Assembly: GCF_025564065.1 (NCBI RefSeq)
Contig: NZ_JAMGZK010000049.1
Coordinates: forward strand, 124,001 to 188,000
Length of the DNA stretch: 64,000 bases
From: Silvania hatchlandensis
GTDB taxonomy: Bacteria; Pseudomonadota; Gammaproteobacteria; Enterobacterales; Enterobacteriaceae
Direction of reading: 5' to 3'
The first letter of the stretch is position 1, and every line of letters begins with the position of its first letter. The notes under the pieces were generated by a model. The model saw only the letters and a program-made list of their open reading frames with translations, made no database searches and was not told the origin of the DNA. Positions 27,724 through 39,131 of the stretch are shown one piece after another. The position numbers and the translations under genes were made by a program.

Positions 27724-28266
27724 TCAGAAACCGGCGCTCACGCCAACGTACGGGCCATCGGCAATCGCGCTGTCGCGGTCGCCGTCTTTACCCGACAGGT
27801 TCAGATAGCGATAGCCTGCTTCGAGGGTGATGGGGCGCATGATGGTCCAGCGCGCACCGGCATTCGCTTCTTCGTAGCTGTCGATACCGCTGGAGAGTGA
27901 GTCCGGAGAGTAGTAGTACTCGCCAAACAGAGCGAAGCTGTCGCCAATTTTCCACTGCAGGCCGCCGCCTACCGCTGCGGCATAGCCTTCATCGCCAGCT
28001 TTCGGATTGGTGTAGATGCCTTTCCCGCCGACGGTCGCCAGGAACGGACCGAGAGGTATATTCAGGCCCAGACCCAGGCTTGCGATGTCACCTTCATCAT
28101 CGTTGTTGGTCCAGTTACCGCTCAGCGCTAAGCCCGACGTTTCAGTACCAAAACCGAAACCGAGGTTGGTGTAGTCCTCACCGGCCTGACCGCTGATAGA
28201 AATCGCGTTCGCCGCTGCAGAAACAAACATTAGGCCGCCCAGGCCCAGTAATGCCACTTTTTTCAT
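27724..28266 (-). CDS. yfaZ: predicted outer membrane protein YfaZ
   Basis: YfaZ-family beta-barrel protein, 180 aa, with a 21-residue signal peptide ending SAAANA/ISISGQ. The mature part alternates polar and hydrophobic residues in beta-hairpins, for example GALWKI-type strands and LFGEYYYSPDSLSSGIDSYE, and ends VSAGF with the C-terminal Phe expected for BAM-assembled proteins. Function is unknown. An in-frame start six codons upstream exists, but the ATG at 28266 gives a normal signal peptide and the family length. It is divergent from katA. Confidence 0.93.
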   Translation of the reverse strand: MKKVALLGLGGLMFVSAAANAISISGQAGEDYTNLGFGFGTETSGLALSGNWTNNDDEGDIASLGLGLNIPLGPFLATVGGKGIYTNPKAGDEGYAAAVGGGLQWKIGDSFALFGEYYYSPDSLSSGIDSYEEANAGARWTIMRPITLEAGYRYLNLSGKDGDRDSAIADGPYVGVSAGF

Positions 28267-28393
28267 TGTCGTGATCCCACACAATTATTTATCGAAAGTC
28301 CCAAACCGCGTGATTTTAACGTGAGTTCGCCAGCGATCAATGCTGATGTGAAGCAATAAATATTTAGATTGTAACGAGTTGATACTCACAGGT

Positions 28394-28408
28394 TTTAACA
28401 ATGTTAAA
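28394..28408. promoter_or_regulatory. small perfect dyad in the yfaZ-katA gap
   Basis: TTTAAC-AAT-GTTAAA is a perfect 6-bp inverted repeat centred about 135 bases from both divergent genes. It is a possible operator. The regulator is not identifiable. Confidence 0.25.
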
Positions 28409-28536
28409 TCGGGGGACACAGCTTTGCGAGGCAAAAACTGCGCCGGATCAATAACGTCCGTAACTAATTTACTTAGATTAATTCGCGCCCAAAAAGGAAA
28501 TTCATCGCTTAAACACGCACTATCAGGGAGATAACA

Positions 28537-29985
28537 ATGAGTAAAAACGGTTTAACCACGCTGTCTGGCGCACCGGTCGTCGACAATAACAATGTTGCTA
28601 CTGCAGGCCCACGCGGACCGATGCTTTTACAGGACGTCTGGTTCCTTGAAAAACTGGCACATTTCGACAGAGAAGTGATCCCGGAACGTCGCATGCATGC
28701 CAAAGGCTCTGGCGCGTACGGCACATTCACCGTCTCTCAGGACATCACCGCCTTTACCCGGGCAAAGCTGTTTTCTGCTGTGGGTAAAAAAACCGATCTT
28801 TTCGTCCGTTTTTCCACCGTCGCCGGTGAGCGCGGGGCAGCCGATGCTGAGCGTGATATCCGCGGCTTCGCCATCAAGTTTTATACCGAAGAAGGCAACT
28901 GGGATCTGGTCGGTAACAATACGCCAATCTTCTATCTGCGCGATCCGCTGAAGTTCCCGGATCTTAACCACGTTGTTAAACGCGATCCGCGTACCAACCT
29001 GCGCAATCCAACCTTTAAATGGGATTTCTTCTCACTGCAGCCCGAAACGCTGCACCAGCTGACAATTGACTTCAGCGACCGCGGACTGCCGCGCTCGTAT
29101 CGCAATATGCACGGCTTTGGTAGCCATGCGTTTAGTTTTATCAACCATAATAACGAACGCTTCTGGGTCAAATTCCATCTGAAATCGCATCAGGGTATTG
29201 ATAACCTGCAGGATGATGAAGCTAAACGCCTGGTGGCGGAAGACCGTGAAAGCTCCCAGCGCGATCTGTTTACTTCTATTGAAAAAGGCGATTTCCCACG
29301 CTGGACATTTTACGTGCAGATTATGCCGGAAACCGACGCCGCGAAGGTGCCTTACAATCCGTTCGATCTGACAAAAGTCTGGTCACACGGCGACTATCCG
29401 CTGATTGAAGTCGGTGTTCTGGAGCTGAACCGTAATCCGGATAACTACTTTGCGGAAGTGGAGCAGGTGGCGATGTCACCCGCCAACGTGGTGCCGGGGA
29501 TTGGTTTCTCGCCGGATCGCATGCTTCAGGGGCGCTTGTTCTCCTACGGCGATGCCCACCGCTATCGCCTGGGCGTCAATCACCAGCAAATCCCGGTCAA
29601 CGCCCCGCGCTGTCCGTTCCATAACTACCATCGTGACGGCGCGATGCGCGTGGACGGCAACAGCGGTAACGGTGCAACCTATGAACCTAACAGCTTTGGC
29701 GTGTTCCAGCAGCAGCCTGACTTTAGCGAACCGCCGCTGTCGCTGGAAGGCGCTGCCGACCACTGGAATCATCGTGAAGACAACGACTATTTCAGCCAGC
29801 CGCGCAAGCTGTTTGAACTGCTGAGCCCTGAAGAGCATCAGCGTATGTTCGAACGTATCGCCGGGGATATGAAAGATGTGCCCGCGTTTATTCAGGCACG
29901 CCAGATTGCCCTGTTCAGCGAAGTCCATCCAGAGTACGGCGCGGGTGTTCAGGAAGCGCTGATGCGCCTGTCAGAAGCGAAGTAA
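28537..29985 (+). CDS. katA: small-subunit haem catalase KatA
   Basis: Monofunctional haem catalase that turns hydrogen peroxide into water and oxygen, 482 aa, the size of clade 3 (small-subunit) enzymes. The distal His54 is in [12 protein letters not shown], Asn127 in [16 protein letters not shown], and the proximal haem ligand Tyr337 in [19 protein letters not shown]-binding type residues are in the usual PDRMLQG and [10 protein letters not shown] neighbourhood. There is no signal peptide, so it is cytoplasmic. The ATG follows CAGGGAGATAACA. E. coli K-12 has KatG and the large KatE but not this type. Here it lies where E. coli has nudI, arn and pmrD. Confidence 0.96.
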   Translation: MSKNGLTTLSGAPVVDNNNVATAGPRGPMLLQDVWFLEKLAHFDREVIPERRMHAKGSGAYGTFTVSQDITAFTRAKLFSAVGKKTDLFVRFSTVAGERGAADAERDIRGFAIKFYTEEGNWDLVGNNTPIFYLRDPLKFPDLNHVVKRDPRTNLRNPTFKWDFFSLQPETLHQLTIDFSDRGLPRSYRNMHGFGSHAFSFINHNNERFWVKFHLKSHQGIDNLQDDEAKRLVAEDRESSQRDLFTSIEKGDFPRWTFYVQIMPETDAAKVPYNPFDLTKVWSHGDYPLIEVGVLELNRNPDNYFAEVEQVAMSPANVVPGIGFSPDRMLQGRLFSYGDAHRYRLGVNHQQIPVNAPRCPFHNYHRDGAMRVDGNSGNGATYEPNSFGVFQQQPDFSEPPLSLEGAADHWNHREDNDYFSQPRKLFELLSPEEHQRMFERIAGDMKDVPAFIQARQIALFSEVHPEYGAGVQEALMRLSEAK

Positions 29986-30092
29986 AAACGACAACGGGAG
30001 CTAAGGCTCTAATGCTGGTCAGTTAAGCATTGAGGATTGCTCCGTTCACTTTATGTTCAGCAGAATAGAGTAACTTCACCGCACGTGAACGT

Positions 30093-30121
30093 GACAAAGG
30101 GGTCACCGCGACCCCCTTGTC
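30093..30121. terminator. hairpin between convergent katA and menE
   Basis: GACAAAGGGGTC and GACCCCCTTGTC pair with a single mismatch around ACCGC. It lies 108 bases after katA and 23 bases from the menE stop codon. There is no clear T-tract, so strength is uncertain. Confidence 0.5.
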
Positions 30122-30143
30122 ATTCCCCGAGCCCGCTCGCAAT

Positions 30144-31511
30144 TCAGCCCTTCAACGACTGATGAACCCACTGCTGCAGGGCATGGCGGGAAATTTTAAT
30201 GCCGCCATTTTTCAGCTCGCCAGGTAGCACCAGCCAGTGTACTGGCTGCTGAAAACGCGCCAGCTTGTCGCTTATCCAGTGAGGCAACTGGGCAATGTCT
30301 GCCCCACTTTCGCACTCAACGACCGCCACCGGTCGTTGACCAAATTCGGCATCGTCGAGAGGCACCACAAACACCTGACTGACCTGCGGGTGGGTGCCGA
30401 TCACGCGCTCGACCTCTTCCGGCTGGATCCCTTCCCCGCCGCTGAAAAAGAGATTGTCCATCCGCCCGAGGATCGTCAGACGTCCGTCCGTCATCTCACC
30501 GCGATCGCGGGTGGCAAACCAGCCCTGCGCATTGTCGATTGGCGAGAGCTTACCGTCACGCCAGTAGCCGCTGGCCATACTGGCGGCCTTGATCCACACT
30601 TCGCCCTCGACCAGTTGCACGTCGCGACCGGACAATGCATAGCCAACATCAGCTTTACCATCCGCCTCTTTGGCACACACCGTCGAGGCAAATTCCGTCA
30701 GGCCATACCCGCACCAGCTGCGAATGCCGCGGCTCGACGCCCGACGCGTCAGGTCGACTGGGATCGCCGCGCCACCTAACAGGACCGCTTTTAACGCCAC
30801 GTCCCCCCCGGAATTGAGCAGACGCCAGAGCTGGGTGGGGACTAGCGAAGCATGGGTACAGCCCTGCAGCATCTGTTCCAGAGGCTGTTTTTCGCAAACG
30901 GTCAGTCTGGCACCGGCCACCAGCCAGCGCCAGAGAATGCCCTGCCCGGAAACGTGGAACAGCGGCAGAGAGAGCAGCCAGTCGTCATCAGCCCTGTAGG
31001 GGAGAAGCGTCAGGACGCCGTCAGCGCTGGCAACGTGTGCCGCACAAGTATGAACCGCCGCTTTCGGCAGTCCGGTCGAGCCCGAGGTCAACGTCATGGT
31101 CGCCAGCCGCGCCGGCTGCCAGACCACCCCGGCACTGCCATGCTGATTCACCATCCTCAGCGGCAACAGATCGGGATAACCGCCCTCGCCGTTGAGCACC
31201 AGCGCAAAACGCAGCGTTAAGGACGGCAGGAGGGTTTCGAGCAACGGACCGGGCAGCTGCGGATTCACCGGCAGGATGCGCGCCCCGCACTGCAACAGCG
31301 CCAGCCACGCCAGCAGCGTATCGGGATGATTGTGCGCCTGTAGCATCACCCCATCACCTTCACGCACGCCCTGCTGCACAAAACCGCTCACCAGCGTGTC
31401 AATACGCTGGCAGAGCTGGTTCCAGCTCAGACGCTCCCCGTTCAGCCGCAGCGCCGGTTTGTCGGCATGCTGCGCCCGCCAGTGTCGCCATGGCCAGTCG
31501 GTAAAGATCAT
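30144..31511 (-). CDS. menE: o-succinylbenzoate-CoA ligase MenE
   Basis: ANL-superfamily ligase that activates o-succinylbenzoate with ATP and CoA in menaquinone synthesis. It has 455 aa. The ATP-binding loop is [17 protein letters not shown]. The core motifs [19 protein letters not shown] and [20 protein letters not shown] are present, and the C-terminal catalytic Lys is in KNGGIKISR. Last gene of the menD-menH-menB-menC-menE run, overlapping menC by 4 bases (ATGA). It converges on katA. Confidence 0.96.
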   Translation of the reverse strand: MIFTDWPWRHWRAQHADKPALRLNGERLSWNQLCQRIDTLVSGFVQQGVREGDGVMLQAHNHPDTLLAWLALLQCGARILPVNPQLPGPLLETLLPSLTLRFALVLNGEGGYPDLLPLRMVNQHGSAGVVWQPARLATMTLTSGSTGLPKAAVHTCAAHVASADGVLTLLPYRADDDWLLSLPLFHVSGQGILWRWLVAGARLTVCEKQPLEQMLQGCTHASLVPTQLWRLLNSGGDVALKAVLLGGAAIPVDLTRRASSRGIRSWCGYGLTEFASTVCAKEADGKADVGYALSGRDVQLVEGEVWIKAASMASGYWRDGKLSPIDNAQGWFATRDRGEMTDGRLTILGRMDNLFFSGGEGIQPEEVERVIGTHPQVSQVFVVPLDDAEFGQRPVAVVECESGADIAQLPHWISDKLARFQQPVHWLVLPGELKNGGIKISRHALQQWVHQSLKG

Positions 31512-32473
31512 AGCAGCGGCTCCAGCGCCTCATGGCTAAGCTGCGGCAGCGTATTGCCCGGCCAGCATCGCATCAACTGCGCCTGCATCAGGTTCAGCGT
31601 ATCCAGCCCGGGAACCGTGTCTGGCGTGAGCCAGGCCGCGATCCGCGCCAGCTGGGTCAGGCCGAGGCTCGACTCAATCGACGAGCTGATCACCACCGTC
31701 AGCCCTTGCGCCTGTGCGGCGTTCACCTGCTCACGCACCTTTGCGATACTGCCGGTCAGCGTGGGTTTGATCACCACAGCACGCACCCCCGGCTCCGCGA
31801 TAAACCGGAAGTCGTCTTCGCGCAGGCTTTCATCCCAGGCAATGGCAATCCCGGTCTCACGAGCGAATGCCAGCGAGTCCGCGCGGGTTTTGCATGGCTC
31901 CTCGAGAAAGGCAATCCGATCCCGGTAGGCCGGGTTGACGTATTTCGCAAACTGCTGCGCTTTCAGCGGCGTCCAGGCGCGATTGGCATCGAGGCGCAGG
32001 TACAGATCCGGGATGGCTTCCAGCAGCAGGTTCGCCACCATGCCGTCGCGGACCGCTTCATACAGGCCAACCTTGATTTTTGCCACCTTCTCGCCCGGCA
32101 TGGCGGCGAGTACGGCAAACAGTTCGTCTGGATCGCCGGTGCAGAGCGGCGCAGCGCGATAGTCCGCCGCGTCCGGCAAGGTTCCGTTCATTTCCGCCAG
32201 CGCACAGCTGATACCAAAATCCACCGACGGCAGGCCCGACAGCAGCGGCTCACCGCCGTCGCGCCAGGCAAGGCTCCACGCCCGCAGTGCAGCTTCGGCG
32301 TCTTCCAGCGATTCGCGGCTAAAGCCCGGCAAAGGGGCGATTTCGCCCCATCCTTCCCGGTCGGCGATTTGCAGATGAACAAACAGTCCGTCCCGGGTTT
32401 TTAACCGCCTGTCGCGCAGGACTACCCCCGCGTCCATCGGTATCTGCCAGCGGTAAACCTGCGCGCGGCGCAT
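31508..32473 (-). CDS. menC: o-succinylbenzoate synthase MenC
   Basis: Enolase-superfamily enzyme that dehydrates SHCHC to o-succinylbenzoate. It has 321 aa. The catalytic lysines are Lys134 (AKIKVGLYE) and Lys236 ([10 protein letters not shown]). The Mg2+ ligands are Asp162 (LRLDANRAW), Glu191 (FLEEPC) and Asp214 (AWDESLRE). Its ATG overlaps the menB stop by one base (TAATG), and its stop overlaps the menE start. Confidence 0.96.
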   Translation of the reverse strand: MRRAQVYRWQIPMDAGVVLRDRRLKTRDGLFVHLQIADREGWGEIAPLPGFSRESLEDAEAALRAWSLAWRDGGEPLLSGLPSVDFGISCALAEMNGTLPDAADYRAAPLCTGDPDELFAVLAAMPGEKVAKIKVGLYEAVRDGMVANLLLEAIPDLYLRLDANRAWTPLKAQQFAKYVNPAYRDRIAFLEEPCKTRADSLAFARETGIAIAWDESLREDDFRFIAEPGVRAVVIKPTLTGSIAKVREQVNAAQAQGLTVVISSSIESSLGLTQLARIAAWLTPDTVPGLDTLNLMQAQLMRCWPGNTLPQLSHEALEPLL

Positions 32474-33330
32474 TACGGATTCCGTTTGTATTTGCTGAAG
32501 TCCGGCTGACGCTTCTCATTGAAAGCGTTGCGTCCTTCCTGACCCTCTTCGGTCATGTAGAACAGCATGGTGGCGTTACCCGCCAACTCCTGCAAACCGG
32601 CCTGACCGTCGCAGTCGGCATTCAGTGCCGCTTTCAGGCAGCGCAGCGCCATCGGGCTGTTCTGCAGCATTTCACGGCACCAGCGCACGGTCTCTTTTTC
32701 GAGTTCGGCAACCGGTACGACGGTGTTAACCAGGCCCATGTCCAGCGCTTCCTGAGCATTGTACTGACGGCACAGGAACCAGATTTCACGCGCTTTTTTC
32801 TGCCCGACGATACGCGCCATGTAGGATGCGCCCCAGCCGCCGTCGAAGGAGCCGACTTTCGGACCGGTCTGGCCGAAGATGGCGTTTTCTGCTGCAATCG
32901 TCAGGTCACACATCATGTGCAGCACGTGGCCGCCGCCGATAGAGTAGCCCGCGACCATCGCTACGACCGGTTTCGGGCAGGTACGGATTTGACGCTGGAA
33001 GTCGAGCACGTTGAGGTGATGCACCCCGGAATCATCCTGATAGCCGCCGTAGTCACCGCGAACCTTCTGATCTCCACCGGCGCAGAAGGCCAGTTCACCT
33101 TCCCCGGTCAGCACGATGACGCCGATGTTGTCGTCGTAGCGCGCATCCGCCAGCGCCTGGATCATCTCTTTAACGGTGATCGGGCGAAATGCATTGCGTA
33201 CCTGCGGGCGGTTGATGGTGATTTTGGCGATCCCGTCTGTCGATTTATGATAACGAATGTCGGAATAACCTTCGGAGCAGTCCTGCCATTCCACCGGGGC
33301 GTACAGCATGTTTTCATCAGGGTAGATCAT
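32473..33330 (-). CDS. menB: 1,4-dihydroxy-2-naphthoyl-CoA synthase MenB
   Basis: Crotonase-family enzyme that closes the naphthoquinone ring by an intramolecular Claisen condensation. It has 285 aa, as in E. coli, with very high conservation. Motifs: [16 protein letters not shown], the oxyanion-hole segment [16 protein letters not shown] and [19 protein letters not shown]. It overlaps menH upstream by 4 bases and menC downstream by one, consistent with one transcript. Confidence 0.97.
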   Translation of the reverse strand: MIYPDENMLYAPVEWQDCSEGYSDIRYHKSTDGIAKITINRPQVRNAFRPITVKEMIQALADARYDDNIGVIVLTGEGELAFCAGGDQKVRGDYGGYQDDSGVHHLNVLDFQRQIRTCPKPVVAMVAGYSIGGGHVLHMMCDLTIAAENAIFGQTGPKVGSFDGGWGASYMARIVGQKKAREIWFLCRQYNAQEALDMGLVNTVVPVAELEKETVRWCREMLQNSPMALRCLKAALNADCDGQAGLQELAGNATMLFYMTEEGQEGRNAFNEKRQPDFSKYKRNP

Positions 33331-34103
33331 AGAGTGTCCTTAATGGGAAGACGGAGTATCTGAGTCATACGCTCGGCCACCACACGGGGGTTTTCCCGAT
33401 GGGCGTTATGTCCGGCATACGGAATTTCATGGCAAATGGCGGCAAGTTCACTCGCGATACGCCTGAACTTGTCGTCACGCTCACCATAAATAAAGTAAAA
33501 CGGGGCCGCGCACGCAGCGAGCGCAGGCCGTAAATCGGGTTGTGCCGCCAGCGAGGTGGCCTGCAGCATGGCGGCCAGAGTTGCGCCATTGTTGCGGCTA
33601 CGCAGCGCGATCAACAGCTGGCGTTGTTCATCCGTTAGGTGAGCGAATACGGGCTGCTGATACCAGTCGGCAAACACCGCCTCCAGAGGCTCGTGTCTGA
33701 AGCGGGCCGCCCAGCGGGTGTCAGAGGCTCGACGGCTTGCACGTTGTTGCTCGTCGCCCAGCCCCGGATGTGCCCCTTCGACGATCAGCCCCTGCAGCCC
33801 GTTCGGACGCTGGCAGGCGTGATACAGGGCAATGCGGCCGCCGAGGGAGTACCCCACCAGCCAGTACTTAAGTATGTTGTAACTAACAAGGGTGGTATTC
33901 AGCAGCGCGCTGACTGCGGGGAAATCATTCACGGCGATGTGCGCAGAATCGCCGTGGCCTGGCAGATCCAGATACAGCCGGGGCCAGGCGTCAAAGCCCT
34001 CGCCGACCTGCTGCCATTCGCGGCGATCGCCGGAAAAACCGTGCAGGAACACCAGCCAGGGTTGTTCCGCACTGCCTGCCTGCGGCTCACCGGCGAGGAT
34101 CAT
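33327..34103 (-). CDS. menH: SHCHC synthase MenH
   Basis: Alpha/beta-hydrolase fold lyase that removes pyruvate from SEPHCHC to give SHCHC. It has 258 aa. The triad is Ser86 (LVGYSLGGR), Asp210 (GERDDKF) and His232 ([10 protein letters not shown]). N-terminal [12 protein letters not shown] forms the oxyanion hole. It overlaps menD and menB by 4 bases on either side. Confidence 0.95.
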   Translation of the reverse strand: MILAGEPQAGSAEQPWLVFLHGFSGDRREWQQVGEGFDAWPRLYLDLPGHGDSAHIAVNDFPAVSALLNTTLVSYNILKYWLVGYSLGGRIALYHACQRPNGLQGLIVEGAHPGLGDEQQRASRRASDTRWAARFRHEPLEAVFADWYQQPVFAHLTDEQRQLLIALRSRNNGATLAAMLQATSLAAQPDLRPALAACAAPFYFIYGERDDKFRRIASELAAICHEIPYAGHNAHRENPRVVAERMTQILRLPIKDTL

Positions 34104-35770
34104 AGGTGGCTGACCTGCGCCAGCAAGTTTTGCAGCATCTGCGCCCCGTCGCTGTCATTAACAACAACTTCAATAAGCGTAGTTCTTGGTTTGCTCCACG
34201 CCGCGTTCAGCGCGGTCTCCAGCTCCGCCCAGCTTTCCGGGCGCTGATAGCGCAGGCTGAACATCGCCGCCGCATGTTCAAACTGCACGTTTTGCGGCAT
34301 CAGATAAAAGCGCTCGCGCTCGCTCTGCGGCGTCGGCAACAGAGAGAAAATCTGCCCGCCGTTATTGTTGACAACCATCAGCACAAACGGCGCAGAGGTC
34401 TGTCGCAGCAGCGCCAGCGCGTTCAGGTCGTACAAGGCCGACAGATCGCCAACGATGGCCAGCGTCGGGCGGGCATTGGCGCGCTGGACCCCGGCTGCAG
34501 TTGAGATCAGGCCATCAATTCCGCTGGCTCCCCGGTTGCTAAAGACCGGATAACCCGCCGGGAGCCGGGATAAAGCATCAATCAGACGCACTACCAGGCT
34601 ATTACCGACAAACAGCTGTCCCTGCTCGGGCAGATAGCGACGAATATGATGCGCCAGCTGTGCTTCACCGAAGGCTTCACTGCGCTCTGCCGTAAGTTGC
34701 CACGCCTGATGAGAAAGCCCGGGGATCGCAGTGGCCCACGGGGCGCGTTTCTCCGCGGGATGCTGCTCCAGCCAGTTCGCCACGTTCGAAATCAGCCGAC
34801 GGCCACGATGATGCGCCGGATCCAACCGTCCTTCCTGGGTATCCACCAGCCAGTACTCTTCCGGGGTGCAGCTGGCCTGCCACTGCAGGAGCCGTTTACC
34901 GGTCAGGCTGGCGCCAAGCTGAATCACAATCTGCGCTTCCTGCAGTTCAGTTGTTGCTTTCGCATTACCGAGCCACAGGTCGGCGCACGGCAGCGGCTGT
35001 CCGGTCTGGGAGAGCACATCGCCAATCAGCGGCCAGCCCAGGGTTTGCGCCCACTCTGCCGCCAGTTTGCCTTCGGCAGCGCTCATTCTGCCAGCCACCA
35101 CCACGCCGCGCTTCTGCCGCCAGAAAAACCAGTCGCGCTGTTTCGGGCTTGAGAGCTCTACCGGGGTCTTCAGCCAGGGTTTATCGCTTCGCCACCAGTC
35201 GCCCAGCGCCTGCTGCCAGTCAAGATCGGCATCATCCATTTCGCCATACAGCGGTTCGGCAAACGGACAGTTGATGTGCAGTGCGCCCGCGCGCAGAGCT
35301 GAGAGGGCGTTATCCACCGTCGACACCAGCCAGCGTGCGGGAATATCGCGGGTGGGCCGCGGCAGAGACAGCGTGTCGGAAGGGTGCGAGGCAAAGATAC
35401 CCGGCTGACGAATGGCCTGGTTGGCGCCACAGTCGATCAGCTCCGGTGGGCGATCCGCAGTCAGCAGCACCAGCTTTTCGCCAGTCAGTCCGGCCTCAAT
35501 CAGTGCCGGATAGAGATTCGCCACCGCGGTGCCCGAGGTCACGATCACCGCCACCGGCGCATTGCTGGCTTTTGCCAGCCCGAGCGCCAGGTGGCCTAGA
35601 CCGCGTTCATCAAAATGGGTGTGATGAATAAAGGCGCGATTTTCAGCGGCGGCCAGGGTCAGCGGCGTAGAACGCGAACCCGGTGCGATGCAAATATGCC
35701 TGACGCCATGGCGGGTCAGGGCTTCAAGGATCACCGCCGCCCAGCGTCGGTTAAAAGAACTCACTGACAT
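34100..35770 (-). CDS. menD: SEPHCHC synthase MenD
   Basis: Thiamine-diphosphate enzyme that joins 2-oxoglutarate and isochorismate, the first committed menaquinone step. It has 556 aa. Catalytic Glu55 is in [10 protein letters not shown], and the ThDP/Mg motif is [15 protein letters not shown] followed by VVNNNGG. The ATG at 35770 gives the family N-terminus [15 protein letters not shown] start six codons earlier is possible but not supported by a ribosome site. An 88-base gap separates it from menF, so menD may also have its own promoter. Confidence 0.96.
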   Translation of the reverse strand: MSVSSFNRRWAAVILEALTRHGVRHICIAPGSRSTPLTLAAAENRAFIHHTHFDERGLGHLALGLAKASNAPVAVIVTSGTAVANLYPALIEAGLTGEKLVLLTADRPPELIDCGANQAIRQPGIFASHPSDTLSLPRPTRDIPARWLVSTVDNALSALRAGALHINCPFAEPLYGEMDDADLDWQQALGDWWRSDKPWLKTPVELSSPKQRDWFFWRQKRGVVVAGRMSAAEGKLAAEWAQTLGWPLIGDVLSQTGQPLPCADLWLGNAKATTELQEAQIVIQLGASLTGKRLLQWQASCTPEEYWLVDTQEGRLDPAHHRGRRLISNVANWLEQHPAEKRAPWATAIPGLSHQAWQLTAERSEAFGEAQLAHHIRRYLPEQGQLFVGNSLVVRLIDALSRLPAGYPVFSNRGASGIDGLISTAAGVQRANARPTLAIVGDLSALYDLNALALLRQTSAPFVLMVVNNNGGQIFSLLPTPQSERERFYLMPQNVQFEHAAAMFSLRYQRPESWAELETALNAAWSKPRTTLIEVVVNDSDGAQMLQNLLAQVSHL

Positions 35771-35858
35771 GGAATTGTCCGGTATCAATATTGCGACTAA
35801 GTATAAATAATAGAAAAAGATGTAATTTTGATATGAATCGGGAAAGGACGACTCAGTA

Positions 35859-37154
35859 TTAATCCTTTAGGAGGAGAGTGCGCAGTCCGGCGGCTTTATT
35901 TTCGATCTCCTGCCACTCCTGCTCGGGGTCGGAACCGCTGACGATCCCTGCCCCGGCGTACAGGCGCACGCTGGTTTTTTGCACCCGGGCCGAGCGCAGC
36001 GCCACGCAGAACTCACTCTGCGCCAGCGAAAGATAGCCTGACGAACCGGCATATCCCTCCCGGTCGAACGGTTCATTGCGGGCGATAAAATCCCAGGCGG
36101 CACGGCGCGGCAAACCGGCCACTGCCGCCGTGGGCTGCAGCAGAAGCAGACACTGTGCATCGTCGGGCTGTTGCAGCGCCGTCCAGATACAGCGGCGTAA
36201 ATGCTGGACCTTACGCAAGCGCACAATTTGCGGCGGGAGCACGTCCAGTACGCCGCTGTCGCGCTGCAGGCGCTGGCAAATATCTTCTACCACCAGCATG
36301 TTTTCACGCTGGTTCTTGTCGTCGTTCATTAGCCAGTGGCCCAGCCGGGCGGCGTGCGCGTCGTCGTGGTGGCTGGCGACCGTGCCGGCAAGCGCTTCGG
36401 TGCGCAGGAGCGAACCCCGACGCCGCCACAGCCGTTCCGGGGATGACCCCAGAAACGCGTTGTCGGCATCGCTGCACATCAAAAAGTGGTAGCACTGAAA
36501 ATTAACCTGACGGCTGGCTGCCATCAGTGCGGCCGGATTCACCCCACCGTCAAACTGCAGATCCGTGACCCGGGCCAGCACCACTTTATCGAACTCACCC
36601 TGCGCAATCGCCTCTGTCGCCCGGGTAATGAGATTCATCCAGCCGGTTTTGTCGGGCCGATGCGTTTCACTCATCACCTGCTGGCTGAGCGGCGCAATCG
36701 CCGTGAGGTCACGCAGCGTCTGCAGAAAATCGCGCGCACGCTGCGCGTCGTCGTTAAGCGAGGTGTCGCTCCAGAGCTGCAGACGCAGCGTGGCAAGACC
36801 GCCGCAGCGCTGCCACAGCAGGCGCGGTAAAAACAGATCGCCCTGTCGGGGGTCGAACGCATTCACACCGACGACGCGGGTATCGGGATAGGCGGGGAAG
36901 TGCAGTAAGAACTGACGGGCAGCGGATAAAGACGTAAAGCGGTTAACTGCCCCCAGCGCGGCGTACTCTTCATCGCCGTTACGCTGCTGCCAGTAGAATT
37001 GAGGGTAACTGACCTGGGCATTCAGCCAAGCGAGAGGATCGAACGCATCGTTAAGCGCGAAAGAGACATCAAGATGATGCAGGCCTGGTGCGTCGGGAAA
37101 CGCGGCTGCCAGCTGTCCGGCAAGGCCTTCCAGCGCGATGGAAATCGAATGCAC
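35859..37154 (-). CDS. menF: isochorismate synthase MenF
   Basis: Chorismate-binding enzyme that makes isochorismate for menaquinone. It has 431 aa, the same length as E. coli MenF. Conserved segments are [11 protein letters not shown] (general base Lys), [35 protein letters not shown] and the C-terminal [20 protein letters not shown]. The start is GTG (37152-37154), five bases after GAGAGG; no ATG gives a full N-terminus. First gene of the men cluster. Confidence 0.95.
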   Translation of the reverse strand: MHSISIALEGLAGQLAAAFPDAPGLHHLDVSFALNDAFDPLAWLNAQVSYPQFYWQQRNGDEEYAALGAVNRFTSLSAARQFLLHFPAYPDTRVVGVNAFDPRQGDLFLPRLLWQRCGGLATLRLQLWSDTSLNDDAQRARDFLQTLRDLTAIAPLSQQVMSETHRPDKTGWMNLITRATEAIAQGEFDKVVLARVTDLQFDGGVNPAALMAASRQVNFQCYHFLMCSDADNAFLGSSPERLWRRRGSLLRTEALAGTVASHHDDAHAARLGHWLMNDDKNQRENMLVVEDICQRLQRDSGVLDVLPPQIVRLRKVQHLRRCIWTALQQPDDAQCLLLLQPTAAVAGLPRRAAWDFIARNEPFDREGYAGSSGYLSLAQSEFCVALRSARVQKTSVRLYAGAGIVSGSDPEQEWQEIENKAAGLRTLLLKD

Positions 37155-37246
37155 GTGAACCTCTCCCCGCTAAAACCTCACATTATACGGGGTACTGGCC
37201 TGAAAATGCAGTACCCACGTTTTGGCAGGGAAAGGTGGTGTGCAGA

Positions 37247-37552
37247 TTAACGGCGGGCGAGCAGAATACCCAGAACCAGACCCGCGGCAGCACCAACCCC
37301 TATGCCCTGCCAGGGTTTTTCACGGACATAGTCATCCGCGCGGTAGACCGCTTTTTTGGCCCGATAGTAGTAAGTGTCCGACGCCTGACTCACGCGCGTC
37401 TTCACGTCGTGCAGCGCCTGTTCAGCACGCGCCTTCAGCTCAATGTACTTTTGATCGGCCGGATCGCCTGAAGAACGGAGGACTTCTTCCAGCGTTTCAC
37501 TTAACAGCGTCAGATCATCATCAACGTGCGTTTCCGAGGATTGGAAGGACAT
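37247..37552 (-). CDS. elaB: membrane-anchored stress protein ElaB (DUF883)
   Basis: Small protein of the ElaB/YgaM/YqjD family, 101 aa. A long charged helical part, with LSETLEEVLRSSGDPADQKYIE, is followed by a C-terminal membrane segment GIGVGAAAGLVLGILLARR, so it is tail-anchored in the inner membrane. Relatives bind ribosomes in stationary phase and are RpoS-dependent; that is family knowledge. The ATG at 37552 follows GGAG with a six-base gap; an upstream in-frame ATG would sit on that site. Confidence 0.93.
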   Translation of the reverse strand: MSFQSSETHVDDDLTLLSETLEEVLRSSGDPADQKYIELKARAEQALHDVKTRVSQASDTYYYRAKKAVYRADDYVREKPWQGIGVGAAAGLVLGILLARR

Positions 37553-37623
37553 AGTTTTCTCCATGTGGTTGCATCAGTCCGCTAACTATAGACAATGCCT
37601 GCCGATTTCGCTTGCGCTGTCCG

Positions 37624-38076
37624 CTATGCTTCTTTCGCCATTCCGATATGCGGGATGCCATCTTCGTCGTAGATTTCAGTGACCGGCGCAAAGCCAAAGC
37701 GGGCATAAAACGGCTGCAAATGCGCCTGCGCGCCGAGGTATAACGCTTTGTCCGGCCACTGTTTTTGGCAAGATATCAGGGTCTGCTCCATCAGCGCGTA
37801 GCCCAGCTTTTCACCCCGCGCCTGGCTGCTGATAATCACCCGGCCAATCACCACCGGTGAAAAATCATCATCGCTTTTCAGAATCCTCGCATACGCCACC
37901 AGCTGGTTATCTTTCCAGCCGAGGATGTGCCGGTTCTCGCCGAGCAGATCGTCGCCGTCGATATCCTGATAGGGGCAGGCCTGCTCAACCACAAAGACTT
38001 CGCAGCGCAGCTTGAGTAAGGCGTACAGTTCGGGAACAGTCAGTTCGCTGTGGTGCAGGTCTTGCCACTGAATCAT
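37624..38076 (-). CDS. elaA: GNAT-family acyltransferase ElaA
   Basis: GCN5-related N-acetyltransferase, 150 aa. The acetyl-CoA region is VIGRVIISSQARGEKLGYALM (motif A, R/Q-x-x-G-x-G/A type), with the C-terminal FYARFGFAPVTEIYDEDGIPH. The N-terminus LKLRCEVFVVEQACPYQDID is typical of ElaA. Substrate unknown. It is divergent from rbn (71 bases between starts) and lies upstream of elaB. Confidence 0.94.
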   Translation of the reverse strand: MIQWQDLHHSELTVPELYALLKLRCEVFVVEQACPYQDIDGDDLLGENRHILGWKDNQLVAYARILKSDDDFSPVVIGRVIISSQARGEKLGYALMEQTLISCQKQWPDKALYLGAQAHLQPFYARFGFAPVTEIYDEDGIPHIGMAKEA

Positions 38077-38147
38077 CGCTATCTCCTTATCGGCAGGTTG
38101 CCGTTATACTCATGATTTTTCGCGTCTGGCACAGAGGCTAATGCACT

Positions 38148-39065
38148 ATGGAACTGCTGTTTTTGGGAACATCCGCTGGCGTGCCGACCCGTGCGCGCAA
38201 TGTTACGTCAATGTTGCTTGATTTGCAGCACCCGACCCGCGGCGGGCTGTGGCTGTTTGACTGCGGCGAAGGTACCCAGCATCAGATGCTGCACACCGCC
38301 AGCCATCCGGGCAAGCTGGATAAAATTTTTATTACCCACCTGCATGGCGATCACCTTTTTGGCCTGCCGGGGCTACTGTGCAGCCGCTCGATGGCCGGTA
38401 ACGTCCACCCGCTGACGATTTATGGCCCGATCGGGATCCGTGAGTTTGTCGAAACCAGCCTGCGTCTGAGCGGTTCGTGGACCGACTATCCGCTGGAGAT
38501 TATCGAGATAGCCGAAGGGACAGTGTTCAGTGAGGATGCCTGGACGGTGACCGCTGCATTGCTCAACCATCCCGTCGAGTGCTACGGCTTTCGCATTGAT
38601 GAGCATGATAAACCCGGCGCGCTGGATGGCGCGGCGCTCGCCGCCGCAGGCGTTCCCTCCGGCCCGCTGTATCAGCAGCTGAAACGAGGGGAACGCGTCA
38701 CCCTGCAAGATGGTCGGGTCATTAACGGCGCGGATTACCTCTCACCTCCTCGCCCCGGTAAAACGCTGGCGATTTTTGGTGATACCGCCCCCTGCGAGGC
38801 TGCGCTTGCGCTGGCACAGGGTGTCGATCTGCTGGTGCATGAGGCAACGCTTGAGACAGCAATGGAGGAGAAAGCCAACAGCCGGGGCCACAGTTCAACG
38901 CGTCAGGCGGCACAGTTGGCCCACGACGCGCAGGCCAGGAGGCTGGTCATCACCCACGTCAGCTCGCGCTATGACGCTCAGGGTTGCGCCATGCTGCTGG
39001 CGGAGTGCCGCGCCGTGTTTGACAACTGCGAGCTGGCGCACGATTTCACTCAGGTTCGCGTTTAA
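38148..39065 (+). CDS. rbn: ribonuclease BN (RNase Z family)
   Basis: Metallo-beta-lactamase fold tRNA 3'-end nuclease (RNase BN, also called ElaC). It has 305 aa, as in E. coli. Zinc ligands are in the signature [12 protein letters not shown]: His64, His66, Asp68 and His69. Further ligands lie in [19 protein letters not shown] and [10 protein letters not shown]. The ATG follows CAGAGGCTAATGCACT. The cheV promoter begins four bases after its stop codon. Confidence 0.96.
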   Translation: MELLFLGTSAGVPTRARNVTSMLLDLQHPTRGGLWLFDCGEGTQHQMLHTASHPGKLDKIFITHLHGDHLFGLPGLLCSRSMAGNVHPLTIYGPIGIREFVETSLRLSGSWTDYPLEIIEIAEGTVFSEDAWTVTAALLNHPVECYGFRIDEHDKPGALDGAALAAAGVPSGPLYQQLKRGERVTLQDGRVINGADYLSPPRPGKTLAIFGDTAPCEAALALAQGVDLLVHEATLETAMEEKANSRGHSSTRQAAQLAHDAQARRLVITHVSSRYDAQGCAMLLAECRAVFDNCELAHDFTQVRV

Positions 39066-39068
39066 CGC

Positions 39069-39095
39069 TCGATTTTTCCTCATCACTGCCGATAA
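39069..39095 (+). promoter_or_regulatory. sigma-28 (FliA) type promoter for cheV
   Basis: TCGATTTT (39069-39076), 11 bases, then GCCGATAA (39088-39095). The -10 box is a perfect match to the flagellar class 3 consensus GCCGATAA, the spacing is the required 11, and the -35 matches TAAAGTTT at 5 of 8 positions. It is 37 bases before the cheV ATG. Confidence 0.7.
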
Positions 39096-39131
39096 CGATC
39101 AGCAGGTCGGCATTTTCACATGAGGAAAAAC

